64,000 bases of DNA from Streptomyces sp. SID8352 (GTDB taxonomy: Bacteria > Actinomycetota > Actinomycetes > Streptomycetales > Streptomycetaceae). This document shows positions 25,647 to 33,299 of the stretch, piece by piece. The position numbers were made by a program, and so were the translations under genes. The notes under the pieces are model-generated. The model had not been told where the DNA came from. It was given only the letters and a program-made list of their open reading frames with translations, and made no database searches. Where the stretch lies: positions 1-64,000 of the forward strand of contig NZ_WWGX01000027.1 in the NCBI RefSeq assembly GCF_009862265.1. The letters run 5' to 3'. Numbering within the stretch: the first letter of the stretch is position 1; each line of letters opens with the position of its first letter.

Positions 25647-25688
25647 GGCCTCTCGTTCGGATCAGGCCGGATCCGAACGAAAGACCCT
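25645..25688. repeat. Palindromic interspersed element, copy 1
   Basis: This is a 44-base interrupted palindrome. The arms begin AGGGCCTCTCGTTCGGATC and end GATCCGAACGAAAGACCCT with AGGCCG between. A longer element with the same arm sequence (GGGTCTTGCGTTTGGATC, ACGAGAGGCCC) lies at 51001-51061. It probably ends the ATPase gene transcript and belongs to a dispersed Streptomyces repeat family; the family membership is from memory. Confidence 0.7.
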
Positions 25689-25700
25689 AGGCTGGGTGCC

Positions 25701-26435
25701 ATGCCGATCGAAGCCGTGGTCTGGGACATCGACGACACCCTGTTCGACTACACCACCGCCGACCGCCGGGGGATGCGCGAGCACCTCGCGGCCGAGGGGC
25801 TGCTCGCCGGGTACGACTCGGCGGACGAGGCGCTGGCGCGGTGGCGGGAGATCACCGACCGGCAGTGGGCCCGGTTCGCCGCCCGCGAGGTGGACTTCGT
25901 CACACAGCGGCGCGACCGCACCCGGGTCTTCCTCGGCTCGCCCGGACTGACGGACGCCGAGGCCGACGCGTGGTTCGACCGGTACGTCACCCACTACGAG
26001 GCCGCCTGGGCGCTCTTCCCGGACGTCCTGCCCGTCCTGGACGACCTGGCGGCCAGCCACCGGCACGCCGTGCTCTCCAACTCCAGCCTCACGGTCCAGG
26101 ACCGCAAGCTGCGCGTGCTCGGCGTCCACGACCGCTTCGAGGCCATCCTGTGCGCGGCCGAGCTGGGCGTCTCCAAGCCGGAGGCGGGGGCCTTCCTCGC
26201 CGCCTGCGACGCGCTCGGCCTCGCCCCGGACCGGGTGGCCTACGTCGGCGACCACCCGGAGATCGACGGCAGGGGCGCGGCCGAGGCCGGACTGCTGTCG
26301 GTGTGGATCGACCGGGGCGGCCGGTCCGCCGGCCCGGAGGCGCCGTCCGGTCACCACCGCATCGCGTCACTGGCCGAACTGCCCGCGCTGCTGCGCACCG
26401 GAACTCGTTTTGGAGCGCCGTCCACCTTCGGGTAA
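25701..26435 (+). CDS. HAD-superfamily hydrolase
   Basis: This 244-residue haloacid dehalogenase-like phosphatase has all four motifs: WDIDDTLFD (nucleophile Asp9 and acid Asp11), LSNSSL (motif II Ser, about 115), KPEAG (motif III Lys, about 155) and VGDHPEIDGRGAAEAG (motif IV, about 177). An alpha-helical C1 cap follows motif I, as in phosphoglycolate phosphatase or the YjjG nucleotidase. The substrate is undetermined. The stop codon lies within the -10 region of the tRNA promoter (26410-26438), so the gene and the tRNA cluster are packed end to end. Confidence 0.9.
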   Translation: MPIEAVVWDIDDTLFDYTTADRRGMREHLAAEGLLAGYDSADEALARWREITDRQWARFAAREVDFVTQRRDRTRVFLGSPGLTDAEADAWFDRYVTHYEAAWALFPDVLPVLDDLAASHRHAVLSNSSLTVQDRKLRVLGVHDRFEAILCAAELGVSKPEAGAFLAACDALGLAPDRVAYVGDHPEIDGRGAAEAGLLSVWIDRGGRSAGPEAPSGHHRIASLAELPALLRTGTRFGAPSTFG

Positions 26436-26438
26436 TGT
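26410..26438 (+). promoter_or_regulatory. Promoter of the tRNA cluster
   Basis: TTGGAG and TAATGT are separated by exactly 17 bases, and the -10 box overlaps the HAD hydrolase stop codon. Transcription would start near 26445, about 80 bases before the first tRNA-Gln. Confidence 0.6.
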
Positions 26439-26526
26439 TCTTCCTGCGCCGCCGGGGAGCGGGCCGAAAGGCCGGAACCGGAGGTGCAAGACAGGAACAA
26501 AAGGTCCTCAGGGGCTTGCGTTTCAG

Positions 26527-26598
26527 TGGCCTATGGTGTAATTGGCAGCACGACTGATTCTGGTTCAGTTAGTCTTGGTTCGAGTCCAGGTAGGCCAG
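26527..26598 (+). tRNA. tRNA-Gln (CTG)
   Basis: A 72-base cloverleaf: acceptor TGGCCTA pairs with TAGGCCA, discriminator G, anticodon CTG in GATTCTGGTTC, T-loop GGTTCGAGTCC. The U1-A72 pair is characteristic of bacterial tRNA-Gln. CCA is not encoded. Confidence 0.97.
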
Positions 26599-26641
26599 CT
26601 CGCAGAGCTCATCTGCGCCGTGGAGATCCTCTCTCCGCAAA

Positions 26642-26714
26642 GCCCCCGTTGTGTAGCGGCCTAGCACGCCGCCCTCTCAAGGCGGTAGCGCCGGTTCGAA
26701 TCCGGTCGGGGGTA
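26642..26714 (+). tRNA. tRNA-Glu (CTC), copy 1
   Basis: A 73-base cloverleaf: acceptor GCCCCCG pairs with CGGGGGT, discriminator A, anticodon CTC in GCCCTCTCAAGGC, T-loop GGTTCGAATCC. CCA is not encoded. Three identical copies occur in this cluster. Confidence 0.97.
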
Positions 26715-26776
26715 CAGATCCTTCCCGCGAGGGCGGTCCGGGTAGCTCCCGCCGCTCTCGATGCAGGATCGCTAGG

Positions 26777-26849
26777 GCCCCCGTTGTGTAGCGGCCTAGC
26801 ACGCCGCCCTCTCAAGGCGGTAGCGCCGGTTCGAATCCGGTCGGGGGTA
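26777..26849 (+). tRNA. tRNA-Glu (CTC), copy 2
   Basis: Identical over all 73 bases to the copy at 26642. The flanking spacers differ, so the copies are separate genes in one transcript, not an assembly artefact visible here. Confidence 0.97.
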
Positions 26850-26870
26850 CTGACTGGTCTAAACCATCAT

Positions 26871-26942
26871 TGGTCTATGGTGTAATTGGCAGCACGACTG
26901 ATTCTGGTTCAGTTAGTCTTGGTTCGAGTCCAGGTAGACCAG
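26871..26942 (+). tRNA. tRNA-Gln (CTG), copy 2
   Basis: Identical to the first tRNA-Gln except for one compensated acceptor-stem pair: TGGTCTA/TAGACCA in place of TGGCCTA/TAGGCCA. Anticodon CTG. It lies 21 bases after the second tRNA-Glu. Confidence 0.97.
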
Positions 26943-26970
26943 CTCGGACCTGCGGAAACGCAGAGTCCAG

Positions 26971-27043
26971 GCCCCCGTTGTGTAGCGGCCTAGCACGCCG
27001 CCCTCTCAAGGCGGTAGCGCCGGTTCGAATCCGGTCGGGGGTA
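26971..27043 (+). tRNA. tRNA-Glu (CTC), copy 3
   Basis: The third identical 73-base tRNA-Glu. It is the last gene of the Gln-Glu-Glu-Gln-Glu cluster and is followed at once by a strong terminator. Confidence 0.97.
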
Positions 27044-27050
27044 CACGGTC

Positions 27051-27084
27051 CGAAGGGGCCCTCCAGTCACGGAGGGCCCCTTCG
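27051..27084 (+). terminator. Terminator of the tRNA cluster
   Basis: A perfect 14-bp stem, CGAAGGGGCCCTCC with its complement, around the loop AGTCAC, eight bases after the last tRNA. It may also end the convergent MerR gene transcript. Confidence 0.85.
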
Positions 27085-27160
27085 CCGTTCCCGGGCGCCA
27101 TCGCGAGGGCCTGTCGCCCCGCCGCCGTGCGGCCCGTTCCCGCGCGCCGCCGCGCGGCCC

Positions 27161-27814
27161 TCACCCCGTGCCGTAGCGCCGCGAGGTCTCCTCCTGCTGC
27201 GCCAGCCGGTGCAGCGCCAGCAGGGCCGGCGGGAACAGCACCGCCGCCGCCACCGCCACCTCCGTCCGCTCCGCCACCGACCCGTACGTCTCCATGAAGT
27301 CCAGGTCGCGCCGGGCCACCTCGCGCATCAACTCCGCGTAGGGCGCCATCCGTTCCGCGTCCCACGGGTACTCCAGCCGCCGCAGCGCCGCCACCGCCGC
27401 CACCAGCGAACGGTGCGCCGGGGAGACGGCGGCCGAACCGCGCGCGCACTCCCAGCCCAGCAGCTCCAGCAGCCGGTCCACCTCCGCCCGCGCCGACGCC
27501 GCCGCCGGGTCCTCCTCGTCCGGCCCGGCCGGCCCGGTGTCCTGGGGCAGCGCCCACATGGCCCCGCCCAGCCGGGCCCGGTGGTCCAGCGAGTCGTCGT
27601 CGACGTACCCGAGCACCTCGCGCGCCGTCGCCACCGGCACCCCGCCCACCTGGATCAGCGCCCGCACCAGCCGCAGCCGCCGCAGATGCCCCTCGTCGTA
27701 CTCGGCCGTCGTCGCGTTGACCGGCCGGCCCGGCGGCAGCAGGCCCTCCCGCAGGTAGTACTTGATGGTCGCGGTGGAGATCCCGCTCCGCTCGCTCAGT
27801 ACGGACAGCCGCAT
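27161..27814 (-). CDS. MerR-family transcriptional regulator
   Basis: This 217-residue regulator has an N-terminal MerR winged helix (MRLSVLSERSGISTATIKYY, LREGLLPPGRPVN, YDEGHLRRLRLVRALI) and a helical C-terminal region (about 70-215) of unknown ligand specificity. I set the start at ATG 27814 because GGGAGG precedes it and the MerR motif begins immediately. The open frame extends ten codons further into a perfect palindrome that is more likely its operator. It diverges from a DUF4188 gene, whose promoter overlaps the same palindrome, so joint regulation is likely. MerR proteins usually activate by untwisting a long-spacer promoter. Confidence 0.93.
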   Translation of the reverse strand: MRLSVLSERSGISTATIKYYLREGLLPPGRPVNATTAEYDEGHLRRLRLVRALIQVGGVPVATAREVLGYVDDDSLDHRARLGGAMWALPQDTGPAGPDEEDPAAASARAEVDRLLELLGWECARGSAAVSPAHRSLVAAVAALRRLEYPWDAERMAPYAELMREVARRDLDFMETYGSVAERTEVAVAAAVLFPPALLALHRLAQQEETSRRYGTG

Positions 27815-27832
27815 CCCTTGCGCCTCCCTCAT

Positions 27833-27849
27833 GGATAGGGGCACTATCC
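27833..27849. promoter_or_regulatory. MerR operator between divergent genes
   Basis: GGATAG and CTATCC form a perfect 6-5-6 inverted repeat (spacer GGGCA). It lies 19 bases upstream of the merR ATG and 49 bases upstream of the DUF4188 ATG. Its position and symmetry fit a MerR dimer site controlling both genes. Confidence 0.65.
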
Positions 27850-27897
27850 AAACACGGGCACTTGGAGAGTGCCGCTCACCGACGACAGGGGGACCCC

Positions 27898-28440
27898 ATG
27901 CACGGCACGTCCGTCACCGCGGGCCGGACCACCGCGGACACCGAGGGGGACGTGGCCGTCCTGCTCATCGGCATGCGGATCAACCGCTTCCGGGCCGTGC
28001 GCCACTGGCTGCCGGTCTTCCTGGCCATGCCGCGGATGCTGCGCGAACTGGCCGCGGACCCGGACAGCGGGCTGCTCGGCCACGTCCTGCTGATGGGCTC
28101 GCCCCGGGTCCTCTACCTCGTCCAGTACTGGGAGTCCGGGGAGAAGCTGCGCGCCTACGCCCACGCGCCCGGCCTGACCCACCACCCGGCCTGGACGGAC
28201 TTCAACCGCCGGCGGCGGCAGGCGGCGGGGCGGGGGCACGTGGGGCTCTGGCACGAGACGTACCTCGTCCCGGAGGGCTCCCACGAGTCGGTCTACGTCG
28301 ACATGCCGCCCTTCGGGCTCGCGGCGGCCCACGGCCAGGTGCCCGTCGAGCGGCGCGGCCGGAGCGCGGCGGAGCGGCTGGCCCACCGGGCGCCCCGGCG
28401 GACGGCTCCCGGGGCGGGGGCGTCCCCGGCGGAGAGCTGA
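27898..28440 (+). CDS. DUF4188 (monooxygenase-like) family protein
   Basis: This 180-residue DUF4188 protein shows AVLLIGMRINRFRAVRHWLPVF, MLRELAADPDSGLLGH, LVQYWESGEKLRAYAH and HPAWTDFNRR. The fold is a dimeric alpha/beta barrel related to antibiotic-biosynthesis monooxygenases and to the heme-like phenylacetaldoxime dehydratase domain. It has no signal peptide. The C-terminal 35 residues are Arg/Ala-rich and disordered. AGGGGGACCCC before the ATG is a good ribosome binding site. The gene diverges from the MerR regulator and shares its palindrome, so it is probably induced by the MerR ligand and detoxifies or modifies a small molecule; this role is inferred. Confidence 0.88.
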   Translation: MHGTSVTAGRTTADTEGDVAVLLIGMRINRFRAVRHWLPVFLAMPRMLRELAADPDSGLLGHVLLMGSPRVLYLVQYWESGEKLRAYAHAPGLTHHPAWTDFNRRRRQAAGRGHVGLWHETYLVPEGSHESVYVDMPPFGLAAAHGQVPVERRGRSAAERLAHRAPRRTAPGAGASPAES

Positions 28441-28620
28441 GGACGGAGCGTCTCCAGCGGCGGGCGGGCGGACGCGCGGGTGCGGGGCGCCGGTCCGGGG
28501 GGAGCGCCGCTGGACCGCCGTGGCGGCCTGGGGGCGGGATCGGGCGGTGCCGGGTGGGGCATCGGGGGGCGGGGCCGGTGCGTCCGCGTGCGCCACCGAG
28601 GGGGGCGGGGCAAAAGAAGA

Positions 28621-28674
28621 ACCCGGTCGCGCCGGGCCCGCCGCGGCGTTGAGGCGGGCCCTGGGTGACCGGGT
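28621..28674 (-). terminator. Terminator of ndgR
   Basis: ACCCGGTC pairs with GACCGGGT, and inside it GGGCCCGCC pairs with GGCGGGCCC. On the minus strand the stem is followed by TTCTTCTTTTG, a U-rich tail that identifies it as the ndgR terminator. Confidence 0.8.
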
Positions 28675-28690
28675 ACCGGAGGAAGGGGGA

Positions 28691-29407
28691 TCAGCCGTTG
28701 CGGCGCAGCGCCTCGGAGAGGCGCCCGGCGGCGTCGATGACCGCCTGCGCGTGCATCCGCCCCGGGTGGCGCGACAGACGCTCGATGGGGCCGGAGACCG
28801 ACACGGCGGCCACCACGCGGTTGGAGGGGCCCCGCACCGGCGCGGAGACCGAGGCGACGCCGGGCTCCCGCTCGCCGATGGACTGCGCCCAGCCGCGGCG
28901 CCGCACGCCCGACAGGGCCGTCGCCGTGAAGCGGGCGCCCTGGAGCCCCCGGTGCAGCCGCTCCGGCTCCTCCCAGGCCATGAGGATCTGCGCCGAGGAC
29001 CCGGCCTTCATGGTGAGCGTCGAGCCCACCGGGACCGTGTCCCGCAGCCCCGACAGCCGCTCGGCGGCGGCCACGCAGATGCGCATGTCGCCCTGGCGGC
29101 GGTAGAGCTGGGCGCTCTCGCCCGTGATGTCGCGCAGATGGGTGAGGACCGGGCCCGCCGTGGCGAGCAGGCGGTCCTCGCCCGCCGCCGCGGCCAGCTC
29201 GGCCAGGCGCGGACCGAGGATGAAGCGGCCCTGCATGTCGCGCGCCACCATACGGTGGTGTTCCAGTGCCACGGCCAGGCGGTGGGCCGTGGGTCGTGCC
29301 AGTCCGGTGGCACCGACCAGACCCGCGAGGGTGGCCGGACCGGACTCCAGAGCGCTGAGGACGAGGGCCGCCTTGTCCAGAACGCCGACGCCGCTACTGT
29401 TGTCCAT
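28691..29407 (-). CDS. ndgR: IclR-family regulator NdgR
   Basis: This 238-residue IclR-type regulator has an N-terminal winged helix (about 9-70: VGVLDKAALVLSALESGPATLAGLVGATGLARPTAHRLAVAL) and a C-terminal effector domain (about 80-235, with RICVAAAERLSGLRDTVPVGS and VSAPVRG). Length and position divergent from leuCD match NdgR of S. coelicolor, a regulator of leucine and other amino-acid genes and, indirectly, antibiotic production. A near-perfect 9-3-9 inverted repeat 13 bases before its ATG (29420-29440) is a good candidate operator. The start is the ATG that gives the conserved MDNSSGVGVLD N-terminus. A terminator with a U-rich tail follows. Confidence 0.95.
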   Translation of the reverse strand: MDNSSGVGVLDKAALVLSALESGPATLAGLVGATGLARPTAHRLAVALEHHRMVARDMQGRFILGPRLAELAAAAGEDRLLATAGPVLTHLRDITGESAQLYRRQGDMRICVAAAERLSGLRDTVPVGSTLTMKAGSSAQILMAWEEPERLHRGLQGARFTATALSGVRRRGWAQSIGEREPGVASVSAPVRGPSNRVVAAVSVSGPIERLSRHPGRMHAQAVIDAAGRLSEALRRNG

Positions 29408-29419
29408 GCAACGATACTC

Positions 29420-29440
29420 GCGTCTCACTCTGTGAAACGC
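29420..29440. promoter_or_regulatory. Candidate NdgR operator
   Basis: GCGTCTCAC and GTGAAACGC form a 9-3-9 inverted repeat with one mismatch, around TCT. It lies in the ndgR-leuC divergent promoter, 13 bases from the ndgR ATG. A smaller TTCC-GT-GGAA palindrome lies at 29451-29460. IclR regulators bind such palindromes, so NdgR could control both genes from here. Confidence 0.65.
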
Positions 29441-29603
29441 AAGTTCAATTTTCCGTGGAACACGCCACTCTGGAGGGCACGAAGGCACAGGGGCCCCGGA
29501 CGTGCGGGCCCCGTGGCGGTCGCCCGGATTCCAGGGGTGGGGGCGCCGCTTCCTCAGAATCTCTAGTTGGGTCGGCGCCTCGTCGCCGGCCGGAGGGAAA
29601 GCG

Positions 29604-31034
29604 ATGGGTAGGACACTCGCGGAGAAGGTCTGGGACGACCACGTCGTCCGGCGCGCCGAGGGCGAGCCCGACCTCCTCTTCATCGATCTGCACCTGCTGC
29701 ACGAGGTGACCAGCCCGCAGGCCTTCGACGGCCTCCGCAAGGGCGGCCGGCCGGTGCGGCGGCTCGACCTGACCATCGCCACCGAGGACCACAACACCCC
29801 CACGCTCGACATCGACAAGCCCATCGCGGACCCGGTCTCCCGGGCCCAGCTGGAGACGCTGCGCAAGAACTGCGCGGAGTTCGGCGTCCGGCTGCACCCG
29901 CTGGGCGACATCGAGCAGGGCGTGGTGCACGTCGTCGGCCCCCAGCTCGGCCTGACCCAGCCCGGCACCACCGTGGTCTGCGGCGACTCGCACACCTCCA
30001 CGCACGGTGCCTTCGGCGCGCTGGCGTTCGGCATCGGCACCTCCCAGGTCGAGCACGTGCTGGCCACCCAGACGCTCCCGCTGGTCCGTCCGAGGACCAT
30101 GGCGATCACCGTGAACGGCGAGCTGCCCGAGGGCGTCACGGCCAAGGACCTGATCCTGGCGATCATCGCCCGCATCGGCACCGGCGGCGGCCAGGGCTAC
30201 ATCCTGGAGTACCGGGGCGAGGCCATCGAGAAGCTCTCGATGGAGGCCCGCATGACCATCTGCAACATGTCCATCGAGGCCGGTGCCCGCGCGGGCATGA
30301 TCGCCCCCGACGAGACCACCTTCGCCTACCTCAAGGGCCGCGCGCACGCCCCCGAGGGCGCCGACTGGGACGAGGCCGTCGCCTACTGGAGCACGCTGCG
30401 CACCGACGACGACGCCGAGTTCGACGCCGAGGTCGTCATCGAGGCCGCCGAACTGTCGCCGTTCGTCACCTGGGGCACCAACCCGGGCCAGGGCGCGCCG
30501 CTGTCCGCCGCCGTGCCGGACCCGGCCTCCTACGAGGACGACTCGGAGCGCCTGGCCGCCGAAAAGGCCCTGGAGTACATGGGGTTGGAGGCCGGGCAGC
30601 CGCTGCGGTCCATCGCCGTGGACACCGTCTTCGTCGGCTCCTGCACCAACGGCCGCATCGAGGACCTGCGCGCCGCCGCCGAGATCGTCCGGGACCGCAA
30701 AGTCGCCGACGGCGTACGCATGCTGGTCGTCCCCGGCTCCGCCCGGGTGGGCCTCCAGGCCGTCTCCGAGGGGCTGGACGCGGTCTTCAAGGAGGCCGGC
30801 GCCGAGTGGCGGCACGCGGGCTGCTCGATGTGCCTGGGCATGAACCCGGACCAGCTCGCCCCCGGTGAGCGCTCCGCCTCCACCTCCAACCGCAACTTCG
30901 AGGGGCGGCAGGGCAAGGGCGGCCGTACCCATCTGGTCTCGCCGCAGGTCGCCGCCGCGACGGCGGTGCTGGGCCACCTGGCCTCCCCGGCCGACCTGTC
31001 CGCCGCCGACGTCCCCACGCCCGCTGGAGTCTGA
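29604..31034 (+). CDS. leuC: 3-isopropylmalate dehydratase large subunit
   Basis: This 476-residue subunit isomerises 2-isopropylmalate to 3-isopropylmalate in leucine synthesis, in complex with LeuD. It is an aconitase-type protein with a 4Fe-4S cluster bound by three cysteines: one in [13 protein letters not shown] and two in [13 protein letters not shown]. Other landmarks are [15 protein letters not shown] and [34 protein letters not shown] precedes the ATG, and leuD begins six bases after the stop, so the subunits are co-expressed. Regulation by divergently encoded NdgR is likely. Nothing unusual is seen in the sequence. Confidence 0.97.
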   Translation: MGRTLAEKVWDDHVVRRAEGEPDLLFIDLHLLHEVTSPQAFDGLRKGGRPVRRLDLTIATEDHNTPTLDIDKPIADPVSRAQLETLRKNCAEFGVRLHPLGDIEQGVVHVVGPQLGLTQPGTTVVCGDSHTSTHGAFGALAFGIGTSQVEHVLATQTLPLVRPRTMAITVNGELPEGVTAKDLILAIIARIGTGGGQGYILEYRGEAIEKLSMEARMTICNMSIEAGARAGMIAPDETTFAYLKGRAHAPEGADWDEAVAYWSTLRTDDDAEFDAEVVIEAAELSPFVTWGTNPGQGAPLSAAVPDPASYEDDSERLAAEKALEYMGLEAGQPLRSIAVDTVFVGSCTNGRIEDLRAAAEIVRDRKVADGVRMLVVPGSARVGLQAVSEGLDAVFKEAGAEWRHAGCSMCLGMNPDQLAPGERSASTSNRNFEGRQGKGGRTHLVSPQVAAATAVLGHLASPADLSAADVPTPAGV

Positions 31035-31039
31035 GAGTC

Positions 31040-31633
31040 ATGGAAGCCTTCACCACCCACACCGGCCGGGCCGTCCCGCTGCGCCGCAGCAACGTCGACA
31101 CCGACCAGATCATCCCCGCCCACTGGCTCAAGAAGGTGACCCGGGACGGGTTCGAGGACGGGCTGTTCGAGGCCTGGCGCAAGGACCCGGAGTTCGTCCT
31201 CAACCGCCCCGAGCGGCAGGGCGCCTCCGTCCTGGTCGCCGGACCCGACTTCGGCACCGGCTCCTCCCGCGAGCACGCGGTCTGGGCCCTGCAGAACTAC
31301 GGCTTCAAGACCGTGATCTCCTCCCGCTTCGCCGACATCTTCCGCGGGAACTCGCTGAAGAACGGTCTGCTCACGGTCGTCCTGGACCAGGGGACCGTGG
31401 AGGCCCTCTGGGCGGTCACCGAGGCCGACCCGCAGGCCGAGATCACCGTCGACCTGGAGGCCCGCGAGGTGCGCGCCGAGGGCGTCACCGCCGCCTTCGA
31501 GCTGGACGAGAACTCCCGCTGGCGGCTGCTGAACGGGCTGGACGACATCTCGATCACCCTCCAGAACGAGGAGGACATCGCCGCGTACGAGTCCCGGCGC
31601 CCCTCGTACAAGCCGCGGACCCTCCCCGTCTGA
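31040..31633 (+). CDS. leuD: 3-isopropylmalate dehydratase small subunit
   Basis: This 197-residue LeuD is the swivelling domain of isopropylmalate isomerase. It shows [14 protein letters not shown], the active-site [17 protein letters not shown] with the conserved Ser-Arg, and [17 protein letters not shown]. With LeuC it forms the active heterodimer. The gene follows leuC by six bases and is followed 32 bases downstream by a strong U-tailed terminator, so leuCD form a two-gene transcript. Confidence 0.97.
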   Translation: MEAFTTHTGRAVPLRRSNVDTDQIIPAHWLKKVTRDGFEDGLFEAWRKDPEFVLNRPERQGASVLVAGPDFGTGSSREHAVWALQNYGFKTVISSRFADIFRGNSLKNGLLTVVLDQGTVEALWAVTEADPQAEITVDLEAREVRAEGVTAAFELDENSRWRLLNGLDDISITLQNEEDIAAYESRRPSYKPRTLPV

Positions 31634-31665
31634 CCACGGTCGCTTTTCGGCCACCCGACACACCC

Positions 31666-31707
31666 GCTGTACCCCCGATCGGACCGATCGGGGGTACAGC
31701 CTTTTTT
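31666..31707 (+). terminator. Intrinsic terminator of leuCD
   Basis: A perfect stem of up to 17 bp (left arm GCTGTACCCCCGATCGG) folds around a single central A and is followed by TTTTTT at 31702-31707, a classic Rho-independent terminator. Confidence 0.92.
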
Positions 31708-31885
31708 CTGCCCCGGTCCGCCCGCCGGACGCCCCTCCGGGACGCCAACTCCGCAGGTTACGGGCCTGGTTGGCCGGGTAGGCGGAGGCTGGAACGGTGT
31801 CCTCCGGAGGGGTCGGAAAGGGCTCGCCGGGCGGGAGTTGCCCCCTGCGCAGGTGACAACTCGCCCTAGATGGCACAATCTGTGC

Positions 31886-32116
31886 ATGGACCACGACGGC
31901 CAACTCCAGCTCTACGCGGCGGTCGCGGTCCGGCTGAAAGAGGCGCACACAAGAGTGCGCGCACTGCAAGTCCCGGAGGGCGTACGGATGGCGCTGACCC
32001 GGAAGCTGCTGGTCATTACGGCCGCGGCCAAACACGATCTGGCCGGCGCGGTGCGGCGTCTGGACCGGTTCACAGCGGACCTCGACGCGGGGCGATTCCC
32101 CGAAGAGGAACGCTGA
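31886..32116 (+). CDS. Small conserved helical protein between leuD and hupS
   Basis: This 76-residue protein (start MDHDGQLQLYAAVAVRLKEA) is predicted to be almost entirely alpha-helical, with charged heptad-like spacing and no membrane segment or cysteines. The ATG lies very close to a possible promoter (GTGACA at about 31850 with CAATCT 17 bases on), so the transcript may be nearly leaderless. I do not recognise a named family. Its position directly before hupS is part of the conserved gene order as I recall it, which argues for a real gene. Confidence 0.75.
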   Translation: MDHDGQLQLYAAVAVRLKEAHTRVRALQVPEGVRMALTRKLLVITAAAKHDLAGAVRRLDRFTADLDAGRFPEEER

Positions 32117-32172
32117 ACGGTCCGGGCCGACCGAGTCCGTTGCGGCACAAGGGTGATTAGCCCGTTTCGTGT

Positions 32173-32201
32173 TTGATTTGCGGTATATATCTGCCTAACG
32201 T
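32173..32201 (+). promoter_or_regulatory. hupS promoter
   Basis: TTGATT and TAACGT are spaced 17 bases apart in a strikingly AT-rich stretch (TTTGATTTGCGGTATATAT). Transcription should start near 32208, leaving a leader of about 44 bases before the hupS GTG. Confidence 0.65.
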
Positions 32202-32251
32202 GCGAAATAGCTTGAACACATTCGTTCTGGCGAAGTTCCGAAGGGGAAGAC

Positions 32252-32920
32252 GTGAACAAGGCGCAGCTCGTAGAAGCGATTGCCGACAAGCTGGGAGGAC
32301 GGCAGCAGGCCGCCGACGCCGTCGACGCGGTCCTGGACGCCCTCGTCCGCGCGGTGGTCGCGGGCGACCGGGTCTCGGTCACCGGCTTCGGCTCCTTCGA
32401 GAAGGTCGAGCGTCCGGCCCGCTACGCCCGCAATCCCCAGACGGGGGAGCGGGTTCGGGTCAAGAAGACCTCCGTGCCCCGCTTCCGTGCGGGCCAGGGC
32501 TTCAAGGACCTGGTGAGCGGGTCGAAGAAGCTTCCGAAGAACGACATCGCGGTCAAGAAGGCCCCCAAGGGCAGCCTCTCCGGCCCCTCACCCACCATCG
32601 CCAAGGCCGCGGGCAAGAAGGCCGCCGCCAAGAAGGCCACGGGCGCGGCCAAGAAGGCGGCCACGGCCCGCAAGGCCACCACCACCGCGGCGGCGAAGAA
32701 GGCCACCGCCAAGAAGACCGCGGGCACGGCGAAGACGGCGGCGGCCGCGGCGAAGAAGACCACCGCCAAGAAGACCGCGGCCAAGACCACCGCGGCGGCG
32801 GCGAAGAAGACGGCGGCCAAGAAGGCCCCCGCCAAGAAGGTCACGGCCACCAAGGCGCCCGCCAAGAAGTCGACGGCCCGCAAGACCACCGCCAAGAAGG
32901 CCACCGCCCGCAAGAAGTAG
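32252..32920 (+). CDS. hupS: HU-type nucleoid protein with lysine-rich tail, HupS
   Basis: This 222-residue protein combines a bacterial HU domain (residues 1-94: MNKAQLVEAIADKLGG, VSVTGFGSFEKVERPARYARNPQTGE, VPRFRAGQGFKDLV) with an approximately 110-residue histone H1-like tail. The tail is built of Ala-Lys repeats such as AAKKATA and AKKT. HupS of S. coelicolor is the sporulation-associated HU that compacts spore nucleoids; the tail is its defining difference from HupA. The GTG start is preceded by AAGGGGAAGAC. An AT-rich promoter lies upstream and a strong hairpin follows after about 105 bases. The tail repeats make the length prone to variation between strains. Confidence 0.96.
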   Translation: MNKAQLVEAIADKLGGRQQAADAVDAVLDALVRAVVAGDRVSVTGFGSFEKVERPARYARNPQTGERVRVKKTSVPRFRAGQGFKDLVSGSKKLPKNDIAVKKAPKGSLSGPSPTIAKAAGKKAAAKKATGAAKKAATARKATTTAAAKKATAKKTAGTAKTAAAAAKKTTAKKTAAKTTAAAAKKTAAKKAPAKKVTATKAPAKKSTARKTTAKKATARKK

Positions 32921-33027
32921 CGGCACCCCGCAGCCGCATCCCGCACGGACGCCACGCACGGTCGGGGGACCGCGCGGGCGGACGCGCCGGACGGACGCGG
33001 CGCACGGGCACAGGGCATTCACGCGCC

Positions 33028-33056
33028 GGGCCGGACTCCCCACCGGAGTCCGGCCC
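33028..33056. terminator. Bidirectional terminator downstream of hupS
   Basis: GGGCCGGACTCC and its complement form a perfect 12-bp stem with loop CCACC, between hupS and the convergent small gene at 33087. Confidence 0.85.
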
Positions 33057-33086
33057 GCGGCGTCGTGGAACGGCCCGGGGAGCCGC

Positions 33087-33290
33087 TCAGAACGTCTGCA
33101 GCGTCACCAGGGTGATCCGGCGCTCCGCGCCCGCCCCCTCGGTCTCCACGCGCACCCGCTGACCGGGCCGCAGCAGCCGCAGCCCGCCCGCGTCGAAGGC
33201 CGCCGCGTCGAACGGCACGGGCGTGCCGTCGTCGAGCAGCACCTGCCCGCTGCGGCTGTCGGGGTCGTACGTGTACGCGGTCGCCTGCAT
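33087..33290 (-). CDS. Small OB-fold-like protein, unknown function
   Basis: This 67-residue protein (MQATAYTYDPDSRSGQVLLD start) alternates short beta strands, including GQVLLDDGTPVPFDAAAF, LRLLRPGQRVRVETEG and ITLVTLQTF. The pattern (surface strand, a DDG turn, then R-G-V) resembles a degenerate cold-shock or OB fold without the RNP aromatic motifs. It lies nine bases after cofC on the same strand and is probably co-transcribed. The function is unknown; the short distance to cofC may be positional only. Confidence 0.8.
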   Translation of the reverse strand: MQATAYTYDPDSRSGQVLLDDGTPVPFDAAAFDAGGLRLLRPGQRVRVETEGAGAERRITLVTLQTF

Positions 33291-33299
33291 GCCCGCAGC

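Noticed and set aside
26642..27043. Three identical 73-base units with spacers resembling a repeat array
   Set aside because: They fold as tRNA-Glu with CTC anticodon; this is a tRNA cluster and not CRISPR.
29441..29603. Leucine leader peptide or attenuator before leuC
   Set aside because: A short frame (29511-29566) has no run of Leu codons and no ribosome binding site; NdgR control is a simpler explanation.
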